From the NCBI RefSeq assembly GCF_900142735.1, contig NZ_FRBY01000001.1, positions 186,001 through 250,000 on the forward strand: DNA of 64,000 bases, given 5' to 3'. Made by a program: the position numbers and the translations under genes. The notes beneath the pieces were generated by a model. It was not told where the DNA came from. It did no database searches and was given only the letters and a program-made list of their open reading frames with translations. The stretch comes from Flavobacterium saccharophilum. Its GTDB lineage: Bacteria; Bacteroidota; Bacteroidia; Flavobacteriales; Flavobacteriaceae. Below, piece by piece: positions 1-8,643 of this stretch. Each line of letters starts with the position of its first letter. Positions within the stretch are counted from its first letter, which is position 1.

Positions 1-1350
1 GCTAAAATTTTCTTTTATCAAAAGTAAAAGTGTCGAAATATTTTCCAAAACTGCCACCGCACCATCTTCCCATTTTTTAAACAATAAGAGAAATAAATTT
101 GATGGATTAGAATTAAGCTCAATAAGTCGGTTATGACTAATAAAAGTATAATTACTCTCTTTGATAATCTTTACCAGATTGCCGGCGTTCGCATATGGCT
201 CAACTAAAGGATGCGTCAAAACATCAAGTATGTCTTTGTAATAAAGAACATAACTCTCACTTTTTCTTGAAAGCGCATTGGTATGCATTTTAAACAATTT
301 GGCAATCAATATTTGCGATGGGTTATTTTTACCTGAATATCCCATCGTTATATTTAATGCGCCTACAGAAGAGGGTAATGCATATAAAACTGGCATAAGC
401 AGATTTTCTTCTCCAAGAACAATTGCAACTTTGTCAAGTGAAGAAATTTCATTTTCGTTAATTAAATTTTCTATAATACTCCCAGCAAGTTTTGCCTGCC
501 CTATTGTTTTTGGCGTACCAATTACCTGAATGTTTTTAGATTGAGAAAAGTCATCGACAATCCATTCAAAAGGATTTGCTTTATAATGTTTCCAGTTTTC
601 TTTAAAACGTCTTACAAAAAGACCAGCATCATGATAAGGATCATTCAAAAAAGCCTGATCAACATCCCAATATATTTTAGCCTGATCAAGAGCAAGAAGA
701 TGTTGCACTATTTTTTCTTCTGCGGCATTTAAAGCATTAAATCCTGCAAAAACAAAAGTACGATTCGAAATTGTGTTCGAAAAATGATTTAAATTATTGA
801 CTGCTTCACGATAAATAAGACCTTGATATCCTATTGATTTATTAAGCAAATGTTCGTATAGTGAATTATAATATAACGGTAGAAGTTTCCAAAAATCAAT
901 ATAATTTTCTAAGAGTTTTGTTTTATTTTCAACTTCAATTCCCCATTTTTTAATATCCTCAATATCTTTTAAGTAAGATAAAACATGAGAGGGATCTAAA
1001 AGATAACGATCGATTTCATTAAAATCCTGCAAAAGTGTTTTTGCCCAATTAGCAAATAACTCAAATGATTGTTGGTTTTGTTTTTCAGTAACAGAAAGAT
1101 ATACCTCATAAAACTCAAATAATAATTCAATTGAATCTACAGAACGAATTGACGCAACACTCTGCACAAAATCTTCAATACTGATAATTTCAGGAGAAAG
1201 AATCGTTTTGTTCGTTTCTTTTTTTAAAGCTTCTATCAAAAAGACTTTTGCCCTTTTATTTGGCAAAATTATAGTTGTTTCAGCAAGTTTTGCAGAAAAA
1301 TCCTGAATTACAACAGCTGCTATTTTTTCTAAAAAAGAAGTATTTATCAT
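1..1350 (-). CDS. AddB-like PD-(D/E)XK nuclease family protein, partial (C-terminus beyond window)
   Basis: The reading frame is open from an ATG at 1350 down to base 1, so about 450 N-terminal residues are visible and the C-terminus lies outside. The N-terminus (MINTSFLEKIAAVVIQ, then TIILPNKRAKVFL) resembles the AddB-like inactivated-helicase/nuclease proteins of Bacteroidota, which pair with an AddA-type helicase-nuclease to resect double-strand breaks. An AddA-type gene lies on the same strand at 4272-7430, separated from this one by kbl and ompA. The PD-(D/E)XK nuclease motif expected near the C-terminus cannot be checked here. An intrinsic terminator for ompA lies just upstream, so this gene probably has its own promoter or depends on read-through. 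The family call is from N-terminal similarity and context only. Confidence 0.75.
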   Translation of the reverse strand, partial: MINTSFLEKIAAVVIQDFSAKLAETTIILPNKRAKVFLIEALKKETNKTILSPEIISIEDFVQSVASIRSVDSIELLFEFYEVYLSVTEKQNQQSFELFANWAKTLLQDFNEIDRYLLDPSHVLSYLKDIEDIKKWGIEVENKTKLLENYIDFWKLLPLYYNSLYEHLLNKSIGYQGLIYREAVNNLNHFSNTISNRTFVFAGFNALNAAEEKIVQHLLALDQAKIYWDVDQAFLNDPYHDAGLFVRRFKENWKHYKANPFEWIVDDFSQSKNIQVIGTPKTIGQAKLAGSIIENLINENEISSLDKVAIVLGEENLLMPVLYALPSSVGALNITMGYSGKNNPSQILIAKLFKMHTNALSRKSESYVLYYKDILDVLTHPLVEPYANAGNLVKIIKESNYTFISHNRLIELNSNPSNLFLLLFKKWEDGAVAVLENISTLLLLIKENFS

Positions 1351-1364
1351 TTGATAAAAATAAA

Positions 1365-1392
1365 AAAAGCCATTCAATTAAGAATGGCTTTT
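1365..1392 (-). terminator. Intrinsic terminator of ompA
   Basis: Arms 1365-1375 and 1382-1392 pair perfectly over 11 bp (core GCCATTC/GAATGGC) around a 6-nt loop. On the minus strand the hairpin is followed by a run of seven T. It sits 20 bp after the ompA stop and 15 bp before the AddB-like start. Confidence 0.85.
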
Positions 1393-1413
1393 AGTATTTA
1401 TTTAAACAGTAAA

Positions 1414-2895
1414 TTATAGTTTACCTTGGTATTTAGAACCAATGTGTCTAATTTCTGTTCTTCTGTTTTGTGCTTTACCTGCAGCAGTTTTATTACTTGC
1501 AACTGGTTGAGAAGGTCCAAAACCTTTAGAAGTTAAATTCTCTGCGTTAACACCTCTTTCAATTAAAGCGTTCATTACAGCAGCAGCTCTGTCTTCAGAA
1601 AGTTTTTGATTCAATTTAGCAGAACCTGTACTATCTGTGTGTCCTTCAATGCTGAATTTCGCGTTTGGATAGTTGATAAGGATTTGTTTGATTGCATCTA
1701 ATCTAGCTTGAGTTTCTTTGTCTCCAGTTTTGAAAGTAGCTTTACCTGAGTTAAAGTAAACCGCTCTAGCCTGAACTTTAAGATCTTCTAAAGCTTCAGT
1801 AGTTACTTCAGGACAACCTCTGTTAGAAGCAGGACCGTAAACTGTAGGACAGTCATCATCTTTATCTGCAACACCATCTTTATCAGCGTCTAAGAAAGGA
1901 CAACCACCATTTTCTTTAGGACCAGCAACAGTAGGACATTTGTCATCTTTGTCAGCAATTCCGTCACCGTCAGCATCTGGACAACCTTTTAAAGCAGCTA
2001 AACCAGCAACATCTGGACAAGCATCATCTTTATCAGCAATTCCGTCTCCGTCAGTATCAGGACATCCGTTTAATGCAGCTAAACCAAATACATCTGGACA
2101 AGCATCACTAGCGTCAACGATTCCGTCTCCGTCAGTATCAGGACATCCATTGAATTGTTTTAAACCAGCAACATCTGGACAAGCATCATCTTTATCGTAG
2201 ATTCCGTCTCCGTCAGTATCTTTACCTCCGAATTTGAATACAAGACCTAAAGTATGTTGGAAATGAGACGGAGAATCAATTTCTCCATTCCAATCATTTC
2301 TTCCAGGTATTTCATTATCTTTATTAGCTACAGCCCATTTGTATTTAGTAGCAAGTTCTAAACCAATAGCGTCAGTAAACCAAAAAGTAACGCCAGCACC
2401 TGGATTAACTGTTCCATAGCTATCATCACCTAAGAAAACATAACCACCACCAACAGATAATGAAGGATCGATTACTTTTGATTTAATTAATTCCTGGAAG
2501 CTATATTTAATAGTAGCATCAATTCCATAATACATTAAATCACCAGGATTAGTTACAACCATTCCTCTTCCATCGTGCCCAGGAGCAGTTGGTCTGAAAT
2601 AAACCGCTTTGTCAATTTTGTTTACAGATCCTTGTAAACCAACAGAAAAACCACTGCCCACATATCTTGACACACCAATGTAAGATAAAGAAGGAAGAAT
2701 ATTCCAGTTGTCCTTTGCATCAAATGGCTGAGAAAAGTGTTGGTCAAAGAAACCATTTCCTCCACCAGCACTAGTTCTAGTGTCAACGGCATTAACTCCA
2801 AAAGAGATAGCCCATGGATTGTTACTGTCTTGTGCGTGAGAACTTAAACCCATCACCATCATCACAGCAACTAAAAGTTTGTTAAGATGTTTCAT
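1414..2895 (-). CDS. OmpA family outer membrane protein with thrombospondin type-3 repeats
   Basis: The 493-residue protein has a Sec signal peptide (cleavage predicted after SHA at residue 21). An N-terminal beta-barrel of about 200 residues follows. Next come five calcium-binding thrombospondin type-3-like repeats (about 226-365), each of the form DxDGDGxxDxxDxCP...GCP. The C-terminal OmpA domain (about 375-490) contains [11 protein letters not shown] and NRRTEI and should bind peptidoglycan. It probably anchors the outer membrane to the cell wall and is usually abundant in flavobacteria. A near-consensus promoter lies at 2933-2964 and a strong terminator at 1365-1392, so it is probably monocistronic. 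Confidence 0.93.
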   Translation of the reverse strand: MKHLNKLLVAVMMVMGLSSHAQDSNNPWAISFGVNAVDTRTSAGGGNGFFDQHFSQPFDAKDNWNILPSLSYIGVSRYVGSGFSVGLQGSVNKIDKAVYFRPTAPGHDGRGMVVTNPGDLMYYGIDATIKYSFQELIKSKVIDPSLSVGGGYVFLGDDSYGTVNPGAGVTFWFTDAIGLELATKYKWAVANKDNEIPGRNDWNGEIDSPSHFQHTLGLVFKFGGKDTDGDGIYDKDDACPDVAGLKQFNGCPDTDGDGIVDASDACPDVFGLAALNGCPDTDGDGIADKDDACPDVAGLAALKGCPDADGDGIADKDDKCPTVAGPKENGGCPFLDADKDGVADKDDDCPTVYGPASNRGCPEVTTEALEDLKVQARAVYFNSGKATFKTGDKETQARLDAIKQILINYPNAKFSIEGHTDSTGSAKLNQKLSEDRAAAVMNALIERGVNAENLTSKGFGPSQPVASNKTAAGKAQNRRTEIRHIGSKYQGKL

Positions 2896-2932
2896 ACTTA
2901 ATTTTTTTAATTACAATTTAGTTAATTACAGA

Positions 2933-2964
2933 CAAAAGTAACACCAAAATTTTTAAATACAAAA
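2933..2964 (-). promoter_or_regulatory. Bacteroidota-type promoter of ompA
   Basis: Read on the minus strand, TTTTG (2960-2964) is followed after 19 nt by TACTTTTG (2933-2940). This matches the known Bacteroidota consensus TTTG-N17-23-TAnnTTTG. The start codon is 38 nt downstream of the -7 element. Confidence 0.75.
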
Positions 2965-3007
2965 TGAAATGTTAAAAAAAACCTACAAAAATTATTTAAA
3001 ATGGGAA

Positions 3008-4201
3008 TTATATAACTTTTAACTTTTGTCCGACAACTTTAAACGCACTTATTGCCTTGTCTAGATGCTCTTTAGAGTGTGCAGCAGACAATTGAACTCT
3101 AATTCTTGCTTTCTCTTTTGGAACTACCGGAAAGAAAAATCCAATTACATAAATTCCTTCATTTAAAAGTTCGTTTGCCATTGTCTGAGACAATTTTGCA
3201 TCATATAACATAACGGGAACAATTGCAGAATCTCCATCAATGATATCAAAACCTGCCTCTTTCATCCCCTGTTTAAAATAATTAGTATTCCACTCTAATT
3301 TATCTCGCAATGAAGTATCTTTTTCCAGCAATTCAAAAACTTTAATTGAGGCCCCTACTATAGCAGGCGCAAGAGAATTAGAAAACAAATAAGGTCTTGA
3401 ACGTTGACGCAATAGTTCAATAATTTCTTTCTTTGCAGTTGTATAACCACCCATTGCACCACCTAATGCTTTACCAAGTGTACCTGTTATAATATCTACT
3501 CTCCCCATTACACCTTTTGCTTCCAGTGTTCCTTTGCCTGTTGCACCAATGAAACCGGCAGCATGACATTCGTCTACCATAACCATTGCGTCATACTTAT
3601 CTGCCAAATCGCAAATTTTATCTAATGGCGCCACCAGACCATCCATAGAGAAAACCCCATCAGTAACAATTAATTTAAAACGAGCCCCAGCTTCATTTGC
3701 TTTTATCAGCTGTTGCTCTAAATCTTCCATATTACTATTTTCATAACGATAACGAGCTGCTTTACACAAACGGACACCATCTATAATAGAAGCGTGATTT
3801 AGACTATCTGAAATAATCGCATCGTTTTCACCTAATAAAGGCTCAAAAACACCTCCATTTGCATCAAAAGCTGCAGCATATAATATAGTATCTTCAGTAC
3901 CATAAAAATCAGCAATCTTTTTCTCTAATGTTTTGTGTATATCCTGTGTTCCACAAATAAATCGAACAGATGACATTCCAAAACCATGTGTATCCATTGT
4001 ATCTTTCGCTGCCTGAACAACCTCGGGATGAGAAGAAAGTCCTAAATAATTATTGGCACAAAAATTCAAAACTGTTTCTCCAGTAGAAATAGTTATTTCT
4101 GCTCCTTGTTCCGAAGTTATGATGCGTTCTTTCTTAAAAATCCCGCTTTCTTCAATTGTTTGCAATTCGTTTTGCAAATGCTCTTTAATTTTACCGTACA
4201 T
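3008..4201 (-). CDS. kbl: Glycine C-acetyltransferase (2-amino-3-ketobutyrate CoA ligase)
   Basis: This is a 397-residue, full-length member of the alpha-oxoamine synthase family of PLP enzymes. The PLP lysine lies in [12 protein letters not shown] near residue 243; DECHAAGF and NNYLG are further family motifs. Kbl cleaves 2-amino-3-ketobutyrate with CoA to glycine and acetyl-CoA, the second step of threonine degradation. Threonine dehydrogenase is not in the window. The close homologues BioF and ALA synthase share the fold, but overall length and N-terminus ([13 protein letters not shown]) fit Kbl best. It lies between AddA and ompA on the same strand. Confidence 0.93.
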   Translation of the reverse strand: MYGKIKEHLQNELQTIEESGIFKKERIITSEQGAEITISTGETVLNFCANNYLGLSSHPEVVQAAKDTMDTHGFGMSSVRFICGTQDIHKTLEKKIADFYGTEDTILYAAAFDANGGVFEPLLGENDAIISDSLNHASIIDGVRLCKAARYRYENSNMEDLEQQLIKANEAGARFKLIVTDGVFSMDGLVAPLDKICDLADKYDAMVMVDECHAAGFIGATGKGTLEAKGVMGRVDIITGTLGKALGGAMGGYTTAKKEIIELLRQRSRPYLFSNSLAPAIVGASIKVFELLEKDTSLRDKLEWNTNYFKQGMKEAGFDIIDGDSAIVPVMLYDAKLSQTMANELLNEGIYVIGFFFPVVPKEKARIRVQLSAAHSKEHLDKAISAFKVVGQKLKVI

Positions 4202-4271
4202 TTTACTATATTTAATATGTTAAAAATTAACAACTTACCTCACTTAAGCCATTAACAACTGATTAATTTTT

Positions 4272-7200
4272 TCACAAATTTACTACATCGATTTCGGTTC
4301 CAATGTATACTAAAGCTCTTTTTAACACTTTATAACCTAAATCTTCAATCGCATCCTGATACTCTTGAATCTGCTGCGTGTATTTCGAGTTTATAGCTCC
4401 CGTTTTATAATCCAACAAATAAGCCTCTTTGTTTTCGGTCAAGACAATCCGATCCGGTTTTAAAATTCTTCCTTCTTTCTGAACTATCGTTTGCTCGGTA
4501 AGAACATTATTCTTCCCATCAAAGCAGATACTTAATTCTGGATGTGAAACAATTTCATAAAGTGTTTTCAAAACCTTCTCCATTTGGTCAAATGTTATCA
4601 AACCATTCTCAATTGCTTTTGTAACTGCTAATTCAACATCTGACTTATCTTTTACAAAGGCTAAAATCTCATGAACCACATTTCCATACGCAATCGCTTC
4701 TTGCTGATGCGTTCCCCACATCAAAGATTCTTTCTGTGCTATTTTAATATTTTTCGGATTCAAAACTTCTGAAACAATTGGAATTGTCTTTACCAAATCC
4801 AATGTTTTACCTAATGGGGAAAGTTTTGCACGACTTCCAAATTCGTACTCTAGCTTTTCAGGCTCATAAATTCCTTTGTTTATCAAATATTTAATAAAAA
4901 AAGAAGCCATATTACCCGGAAACTCTCCGTCTTTCCTTTCTTTTATGGTTTGAGAAATAACATATAATTGTTCCTCAGCACGCGTTAGAGCTACATACAA
5001 AACATTAATATTATCAAGTAATTCTTCTTGTTTTTTCAAATTAAAAACAGCAGAAGCACTTTCCCCAAAACCTTCAACAGCACTGCTATTATCAATTAAA
5101 GCTTTCGGAACTCCTAAATCAGCATCTTCTGCATCAAGCCATAATTTATCTTTTGGCTTTCTGCTATAATCTTCTTCTGCAAAAGGCATAATTACAACAG
5201 GAAATTCCAAACCTTTAGATTTATGAATCGTCATAATTCGAACAGCATTATTTCCCTCTGGAGACGGAATACTAAATTTTTCGCCGTTTTTATCCCAGTA
5301 ACTTAAAAAATCTGAAATCCCGGCCTGATTTCTAATATCGCGCTCTAAAACAATATCTAAAAAATATTGCACATAGGCATTACCTTCTGACGAAAGAACA
5401 AATTTAGAAATGATAATCTCAACAGCTTCATAAAGTGATTTTTTTCTAACATCTTCAAAAGAAAGTGAAACATCAAAAGCCAAGAGCCATTTTTCAAACT
5501 CATTTTCATTTCTTTGAGTCATTCCTGCAGCTATAAAATCATGAATTGGCATTTCAAGCTCTTTTGTACTAGCTAAAAAATGAAGAAAATTTGCTTTGGC
5601 TTCCAAATCAATGCTATTATTCAGATACTTTAATAAATGAATAATCAAACGAACTTCCGTTGCATTCTGAATCATTAAAGTTTCCGAGGACAAAAGCGGA
5701 ATGTTTTGCTCCGTTAAATAATTTGCAATAGCAATTCCCTGATCTCTTTTTCGAGTTAAAACTACTATATCACGATATTCAAAACCATCACGAAGTACTT
5801 TCTGAATTGTATTTAAAGTTGCCAAAACATATAAATCTGATTTCTCAACAACCTCTTCTTCATCAACAAAATCATTCTTTTCGATTATTGATAAAAAAGA
5901 AATATTGACATATCCTCCTTTTTTTGAATTAGAGTTCTGATGACTATGATTTTCATACAAATCTTTATAATCTTCATTAGAAAATTCAGTCGAAATCAGC
6001 TTAAAAAAAGCATTATTAAAATCAATTACTTCACTATAACTCCTGTAATTTGTATCTAAATGTTTAATTACTTTTTCCGGATTATTAAACGGATTCGCTT
6101 CTTTCCCTAATTCAATAAACTGCTCCGCCTTTCCACCACGCCAGCGATATATAGATTGTTTTGGATCACCCACAATCATCAGCGTTCCTTTGTTTCCAAA
6201 ATCATCCTGACCCGAAAGTGCATTATCAATAAGCGGAATTAAATTTTGCCATTGCATTTCAGAAGTATCCTGAAATTCGTCAATAAAAAAATGACGATAT
6301 CTTTCACCCAGACGCTCATAAATAAAAGGCGCTGGCTGGTTCTGGATTTCACGATGAATGATGGCATTAAATTCAGAAATAGATAAAATATTTTGCTCTG
6401 ATTGAATTTTAGCCAACTCATTACTCACCGTATTCAGCAAGGAAAGCGGCGTTATATTTTTTAAGAAAGCCTTATAGAAATCTCTTTTTTCAAAATTTTT
6501 ATAAATCTTTTCTAAAGTCAAAAGGAGCTCAGGAATAATATTCTCGATTAACGCACGGTCACTTGCGGTTTTATTAATAGCGATATCATCAAAGTCATGA
6601 AAAGTTTTGTTTCGCGGATTAAATTTTCCTTCGCGAATACTCTCCAGGTGATTTGGAAAAGTTCCTCTCGAAAATGATTTTAAATCGATACCATTTTTAT
6701 CAATTAAAGCCAAAGCCTGAGAGGCTAATTCAGCATTTTCTTTTTCTAATTCAGCGCATAAAATTGACATTTTCTTTTTAATGGCAACGAATTCTTCGAT
6801 CGACTTATCATGAAAATGAACAATCTCGTTCCGATTGTTTTCATTTAAAACTAATCTCCCCGTTTCCAAAATTTCACGAGAAACATCCCAACTCTTATCA
6901 TCGTCGGTTTTTTCCATCGTAAAATCAATCAGTAATTTAGTCAACGTTTCGTCCTGACCAGCCTGTGCAATAATTGCATCAACAGCCTCTACCAATAAAT
7001 TCTCTGTATCCAGAGTGACCTCAAAAGTCATTGGTAAATTTAAATCGTGAGCAAAAGCCCGAATTACTTTGTGCGTGAATTTATCGATGGTAGAAATATC
7101 AAAAGCAGCATAATTATGAATTAAGTGCTTAATAATATTTTGAGATTTTATTTTGATTTTAATTACGGAAAGTCCTGTGTCACGAGATAAGTCTTCCATT

Positions 7201-7430
7201 AAATCCATGGCTTTCGCCGAAGGTTCGTCTTTGGCAAACTCAGACAAACTCCCTACGATACGGCTTTTCATTTCATGAACCGCCTTATTGGTAAAAGTTA
7301 TCGCCAGAATATTACGATAGGCATCATTTCTAGGAGAAGAAAGAATAATTTTAAGATATTCTTTGACCAAAGTATAGGTCTTTCCCGAACCTGCGGAGGC
7401 ATCATAAATAGAGAAAGACGGACTTTGCAT
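4272..7430 (-). CDS. AddA/RecB-type UvrD-family helicase with C-terminal nuclease domain
   Basis: The protein is about 1052 residues from the chosen ATG at 7430; an upstream ATG at 7463 adds 11 residues but the family normally begins just before SFSIYDASAGSGKT. Walker A ASAGSGKTYTL, motif II FIDEFQDTSEMQW, motif III GDPKQSIYRWRGG, IMTIHKSKGLEFPVV and VALTRAEEQLYV are superfamily 1 helicase motifs in order. The C-terminus (LKPDRIV...YLLDYKTG) carries the PD-(D/E)XK nuclease signature. It should act with an AddB-like partner (1-1350) in double-strand break repair. Gene pairs of this type are usually close; here two unrelated genes intervene. Confidence 0.9.
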   Translation of the reverse strand: MQSPSFSIYDASAGSGKTYTLVKEYLKIILSSPRNDAYRNILAITFTNKAVHEMKSRIVGSLSEFAKDEPSAKAMDLMEDLSRDTGLSVIKIKIKSQNIIKHLIHNYAAFDISTIDKFTHKVIRAFAHDLNLPMTFEVTLDTENLLVEAVDAIIAQAGQDETLTKLLIDFTMEKTDDDKSWDVSREILETGRLVLNENNRNEIVHFHDKSIEEFVAIKKKMSILCAELEKENAELASQALALIDKNGIDLKSFSRGTFPNHLESIREGKFNPRNKTFHDFDDIAINKTASDRALIENIIPELLLTLEKIYKNFEKRDFYKAFLKNITPLSLLNTVSNELAKIQSEQNILSISEFNAIIHREIQNQPAPFIYERLGERYRHFFIDEFQDTSEMQWQNLIPLIDNALSGQDDFGNKGTLMIVGDPKQSIYRWRGGKAEQFIELGKEANPFNNPEKVIKHLDTNYRSYSEVIDFNNAFFKLISTEFSNEDYKDLYENHSHQNSNSKKGGYVNISFLSIIEKNDFVDEEEVVEKSDLYVLATLNTIQKVLRDGFEYRDIVVLTRKRDQGIAIANYLTEQNIPLLSSETLMIQNATEVRLIIHLLKYLNNSIDLEAKANFLHFLASTKELEMPIHDFIAAGMTQRNENEFEKWLLAFDVSLSFEDVRKKSLYEAVEIIISKFVLSSEGNAYVQYFLDIVLERDIRNQAGISDFLSYWDKNGEKFSIPSPEGNNAVRIMTIHKSKGLEFPVVIMPFAEEDYSRKPKDKLWLDAEDADLGVPKALIDNSSAVEGFGESASAVFNLKKQEELLDNINVLYVALTRAEEQLYVISQTIKERKDGEFPGNMASFFIKYLINKGIYEPEKLEYEFGSRAKLSPLGKTLDLVKTIPIVSEVLNPKNIKIAQKESLMWGTHQQEAIAYGNVVHEILAFVKDKSDVELAVTKAIENGLITFDQMEKVLKTLYEIVSHPELSICFDGKNNVLTEQTIVQKEGRILKPDRIVLTENKEAYLLDYKTGAINSKYTQQIQEYQDAIEDLGYKVLKRALVYIGTEIDVVNL

Positions 7431-7487
7431 AAGTTTGGTTTTACTGTTGTAAAAATAACACAATAAATATCAAATCCCAATAATGCA

Positions 7488-7540
7488 AAATTCCAAATTC
7501 CAATATTTTCATGCAACGAGCACTTTAAATATTGGAATTT
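7488..7540. repeat. AATTCCA-word inverted repeat
   Basis: The spacer between lspA and the AddA gene contains AAATTCC twice in tandem with a 7-bp step (7488-7501). The inner part (7495-7508) pairs perfectly over 14 bp with 7527-7540. The same words recur at 17.84, 29.79, 34.51 and 60.5 kb. There is no T run directly after either arm, so it does not look like a standard terminator. Confidence 0.7.
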
Positions 7541-7569
7541 ATTTATTTTTGATTTTTTAAAAAGTAAGT

Positions 7570-8166
7570 TTAGTGTTTTGGAAATGCTCTTTTATTAAAA
7601 ACAAGCAAAATACCTACACCTGTAGAAATCGCCATATCGGCAACATTAAAAATAGCATTAAAAAACATAAAATGCTTACCTCCAAAAATAGGCATCCAGG
7701 TTGGCAGGTTACCTTCCCAGATTGGAAAATAAAACATATCGACTACCAAACCATGAAACCAAGTTCCGTATGGATGAGGCGAAAAAATTGTTGCCAGGTT
7801 ATGTGTACTGTCATCAAAAATTACTCCGTAGAAAACAGAATCCAATATATTTCCGGCTGCTCCTGCAAAAATCAAAGCAATTGCAACAATCAAATAAGTA
7901 GAGTGGCGCTTTTTGATAGCATCGGCCAACCAATACCCGATTCCGAAAACGGCAAAAATTCTAAAAACAGTTAAAATCAGTTTTCCGTATTCACCAGGAA
8001 TTTTTGTTCCCCATGCCATTCCTTCATTTTCAATAAAATGAATTTTAAACCAGTTTAAAACCTCAACTTCCTCTCCTAAAACAAAATTGGTTTTCACATA
8101 GATTTTTGAAATCTGATCAACAAGTAAAACTAAAAATATAAGGAGATATGCTTTTCGTAATGACAT
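7570..8166 (-). CDS. lspA: Lipoprotein signal peptidase (signal peptidase II)
   Basis: This 198-residue inner-membrane aspartyl protease has four predicted membrane segments. The conserved elements are N-terminal VDQISK, NEGMAWG (usually NxGxAFG), AGAAGNILD and FNVADMAIS, which carry the two catalytic aspartates. It removes signal peptides of lipoproteins after lipidation; several lipoproteins in this window would be substrates. It is longer than the E. coli enzyme because of an extra segment between the two aspartate motifs (about residues 125-170), common in Bacteroidota. A -7 element TACTTTTG lies at 8186-8193. Confidence 0.95.
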   Translation of the reverse strand: MSLRKAYLLIFLVLLVDQISKIYVKTNFVLGEEVEVLNWFKIHFIENEGMAWGTKIPGEYGKLILTVFRIFAVFGIGYWLADAIKKRHSTYLIVAIALIFAGAAGNILDSVFYGVIFDDSTHNLATIFSPHPYGTWFHGLVVDMFYFPIWEGNLPTWMPIFGGKHFMFFNAIFNVADMAISTGVGILLVFNKRAFPKH

Positions 8167-8185
8167 TTTATGGGTTTTTGATGCG

Positions 8186-8193
8186 CAAAAGTA
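8186..8193 (-). promoter_or_regulatory. Candidate -7 element for lspA
   Basis: TACTTTTG on the minus strand, 20 nt upstream of the lspA ATG and just after the dksA terminator. No TTTG is found at the usual distance, so only half of the consensus is present. Confidence 0.45.
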
Positions 8194-8210
8194 ATAATTT
8201 AATCAAAAAA

Positions 8211-8230
8211 AACGCTCCTAAAGGAGCGTT
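8211..8230 (-). terminator. Intrinsic terminator of the ileS-dksA transcript
   Basis: AACGCTCC (8211-8218) pairs with GGAGCGTT (8223-8230) around a 4-nt loop. On the minus strand a T run follows (8205-8210). It lies 24 bp downstream of the dksA-like stop. Confidence 0.88.
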
Positions 8231-8253
8231 AATTCTTTTGCAATTTGCAAATA

Positions 8254-8634
8254 TTATCGTTGCAAGTTTTTAGCTTCGATACTCATTGTAGCATGAGGAA
8301 CGATTTTAAGCCTTTCTTTGCTTATTAATTTACCTGTTACTTTACAGATACCGTATGTTTTATTTTCAACACGGAATAATGCGTTTTTTAAATCGCGTAT
8401 AAACTTTTCCTGTCTGATAGCTAACTGAGAGTTCGCCTCTTTAGACATTGTTTCACTTCCTTCTTCAAATGCTTTAAAAGTTGGAGAAGTATCATCAGTT
8501 CCGTTATTCAAATCATTCATATAAGCACTTTTAATTAAATCCAGATCGGCTTGTGCTTTTTGTATTTTATTTTGAATTATTTCTTTAAACTCTGCTAAAT
8601 CAGCATCAGAGTATCTTGTAATTTCATCTATCAT
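8254..8634 (-). CDS. TraR/DksA family transcriptional regulator with degenerate zinc motif
   Basis: This 126-residue protein has an N-terminal helical region (about 1-85) and a C-terminal DksA-like globular part, YGICKVTGKLISKERLKIVP. The four zinc cysteines of classical DksA appear as C, T, S, A, spaced C-x2-T-x17-S-x2-A, so only one cysteine remains. Such proteins are thought to bind RNA polymerase without zinc. The DxxDxA coiled-coil tip of E. coli DksA is not obvious. The gene starts 9 bp after ileS and is followed by a terminator, so it is the last gene of an ileS-dksA unit. Binding to RNA polymerase is inferred from the family. Confidence 0.88.
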   Translation of the reverse strand: MIDEITRYSDADLAEFKEIIQNKIQKAQADLDLIKSAYMNDLNNGTDDTSPTFKAFEEGSETMSKEANSQLAIRQEKFIRDLKNALFRVENKTYGICKVTGKLISKERLKIVPHATMSIEAKNLQR

Positions 8635-8643
8635 TTTATTATA

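Noticed and set aside
1940..2200. Plus-strand ORF with a Ser/Pro repeat protein
   Set aside because: It is the antisense of the calcium-binding repeats of ompA; its repeats only mirror those of the real gene.
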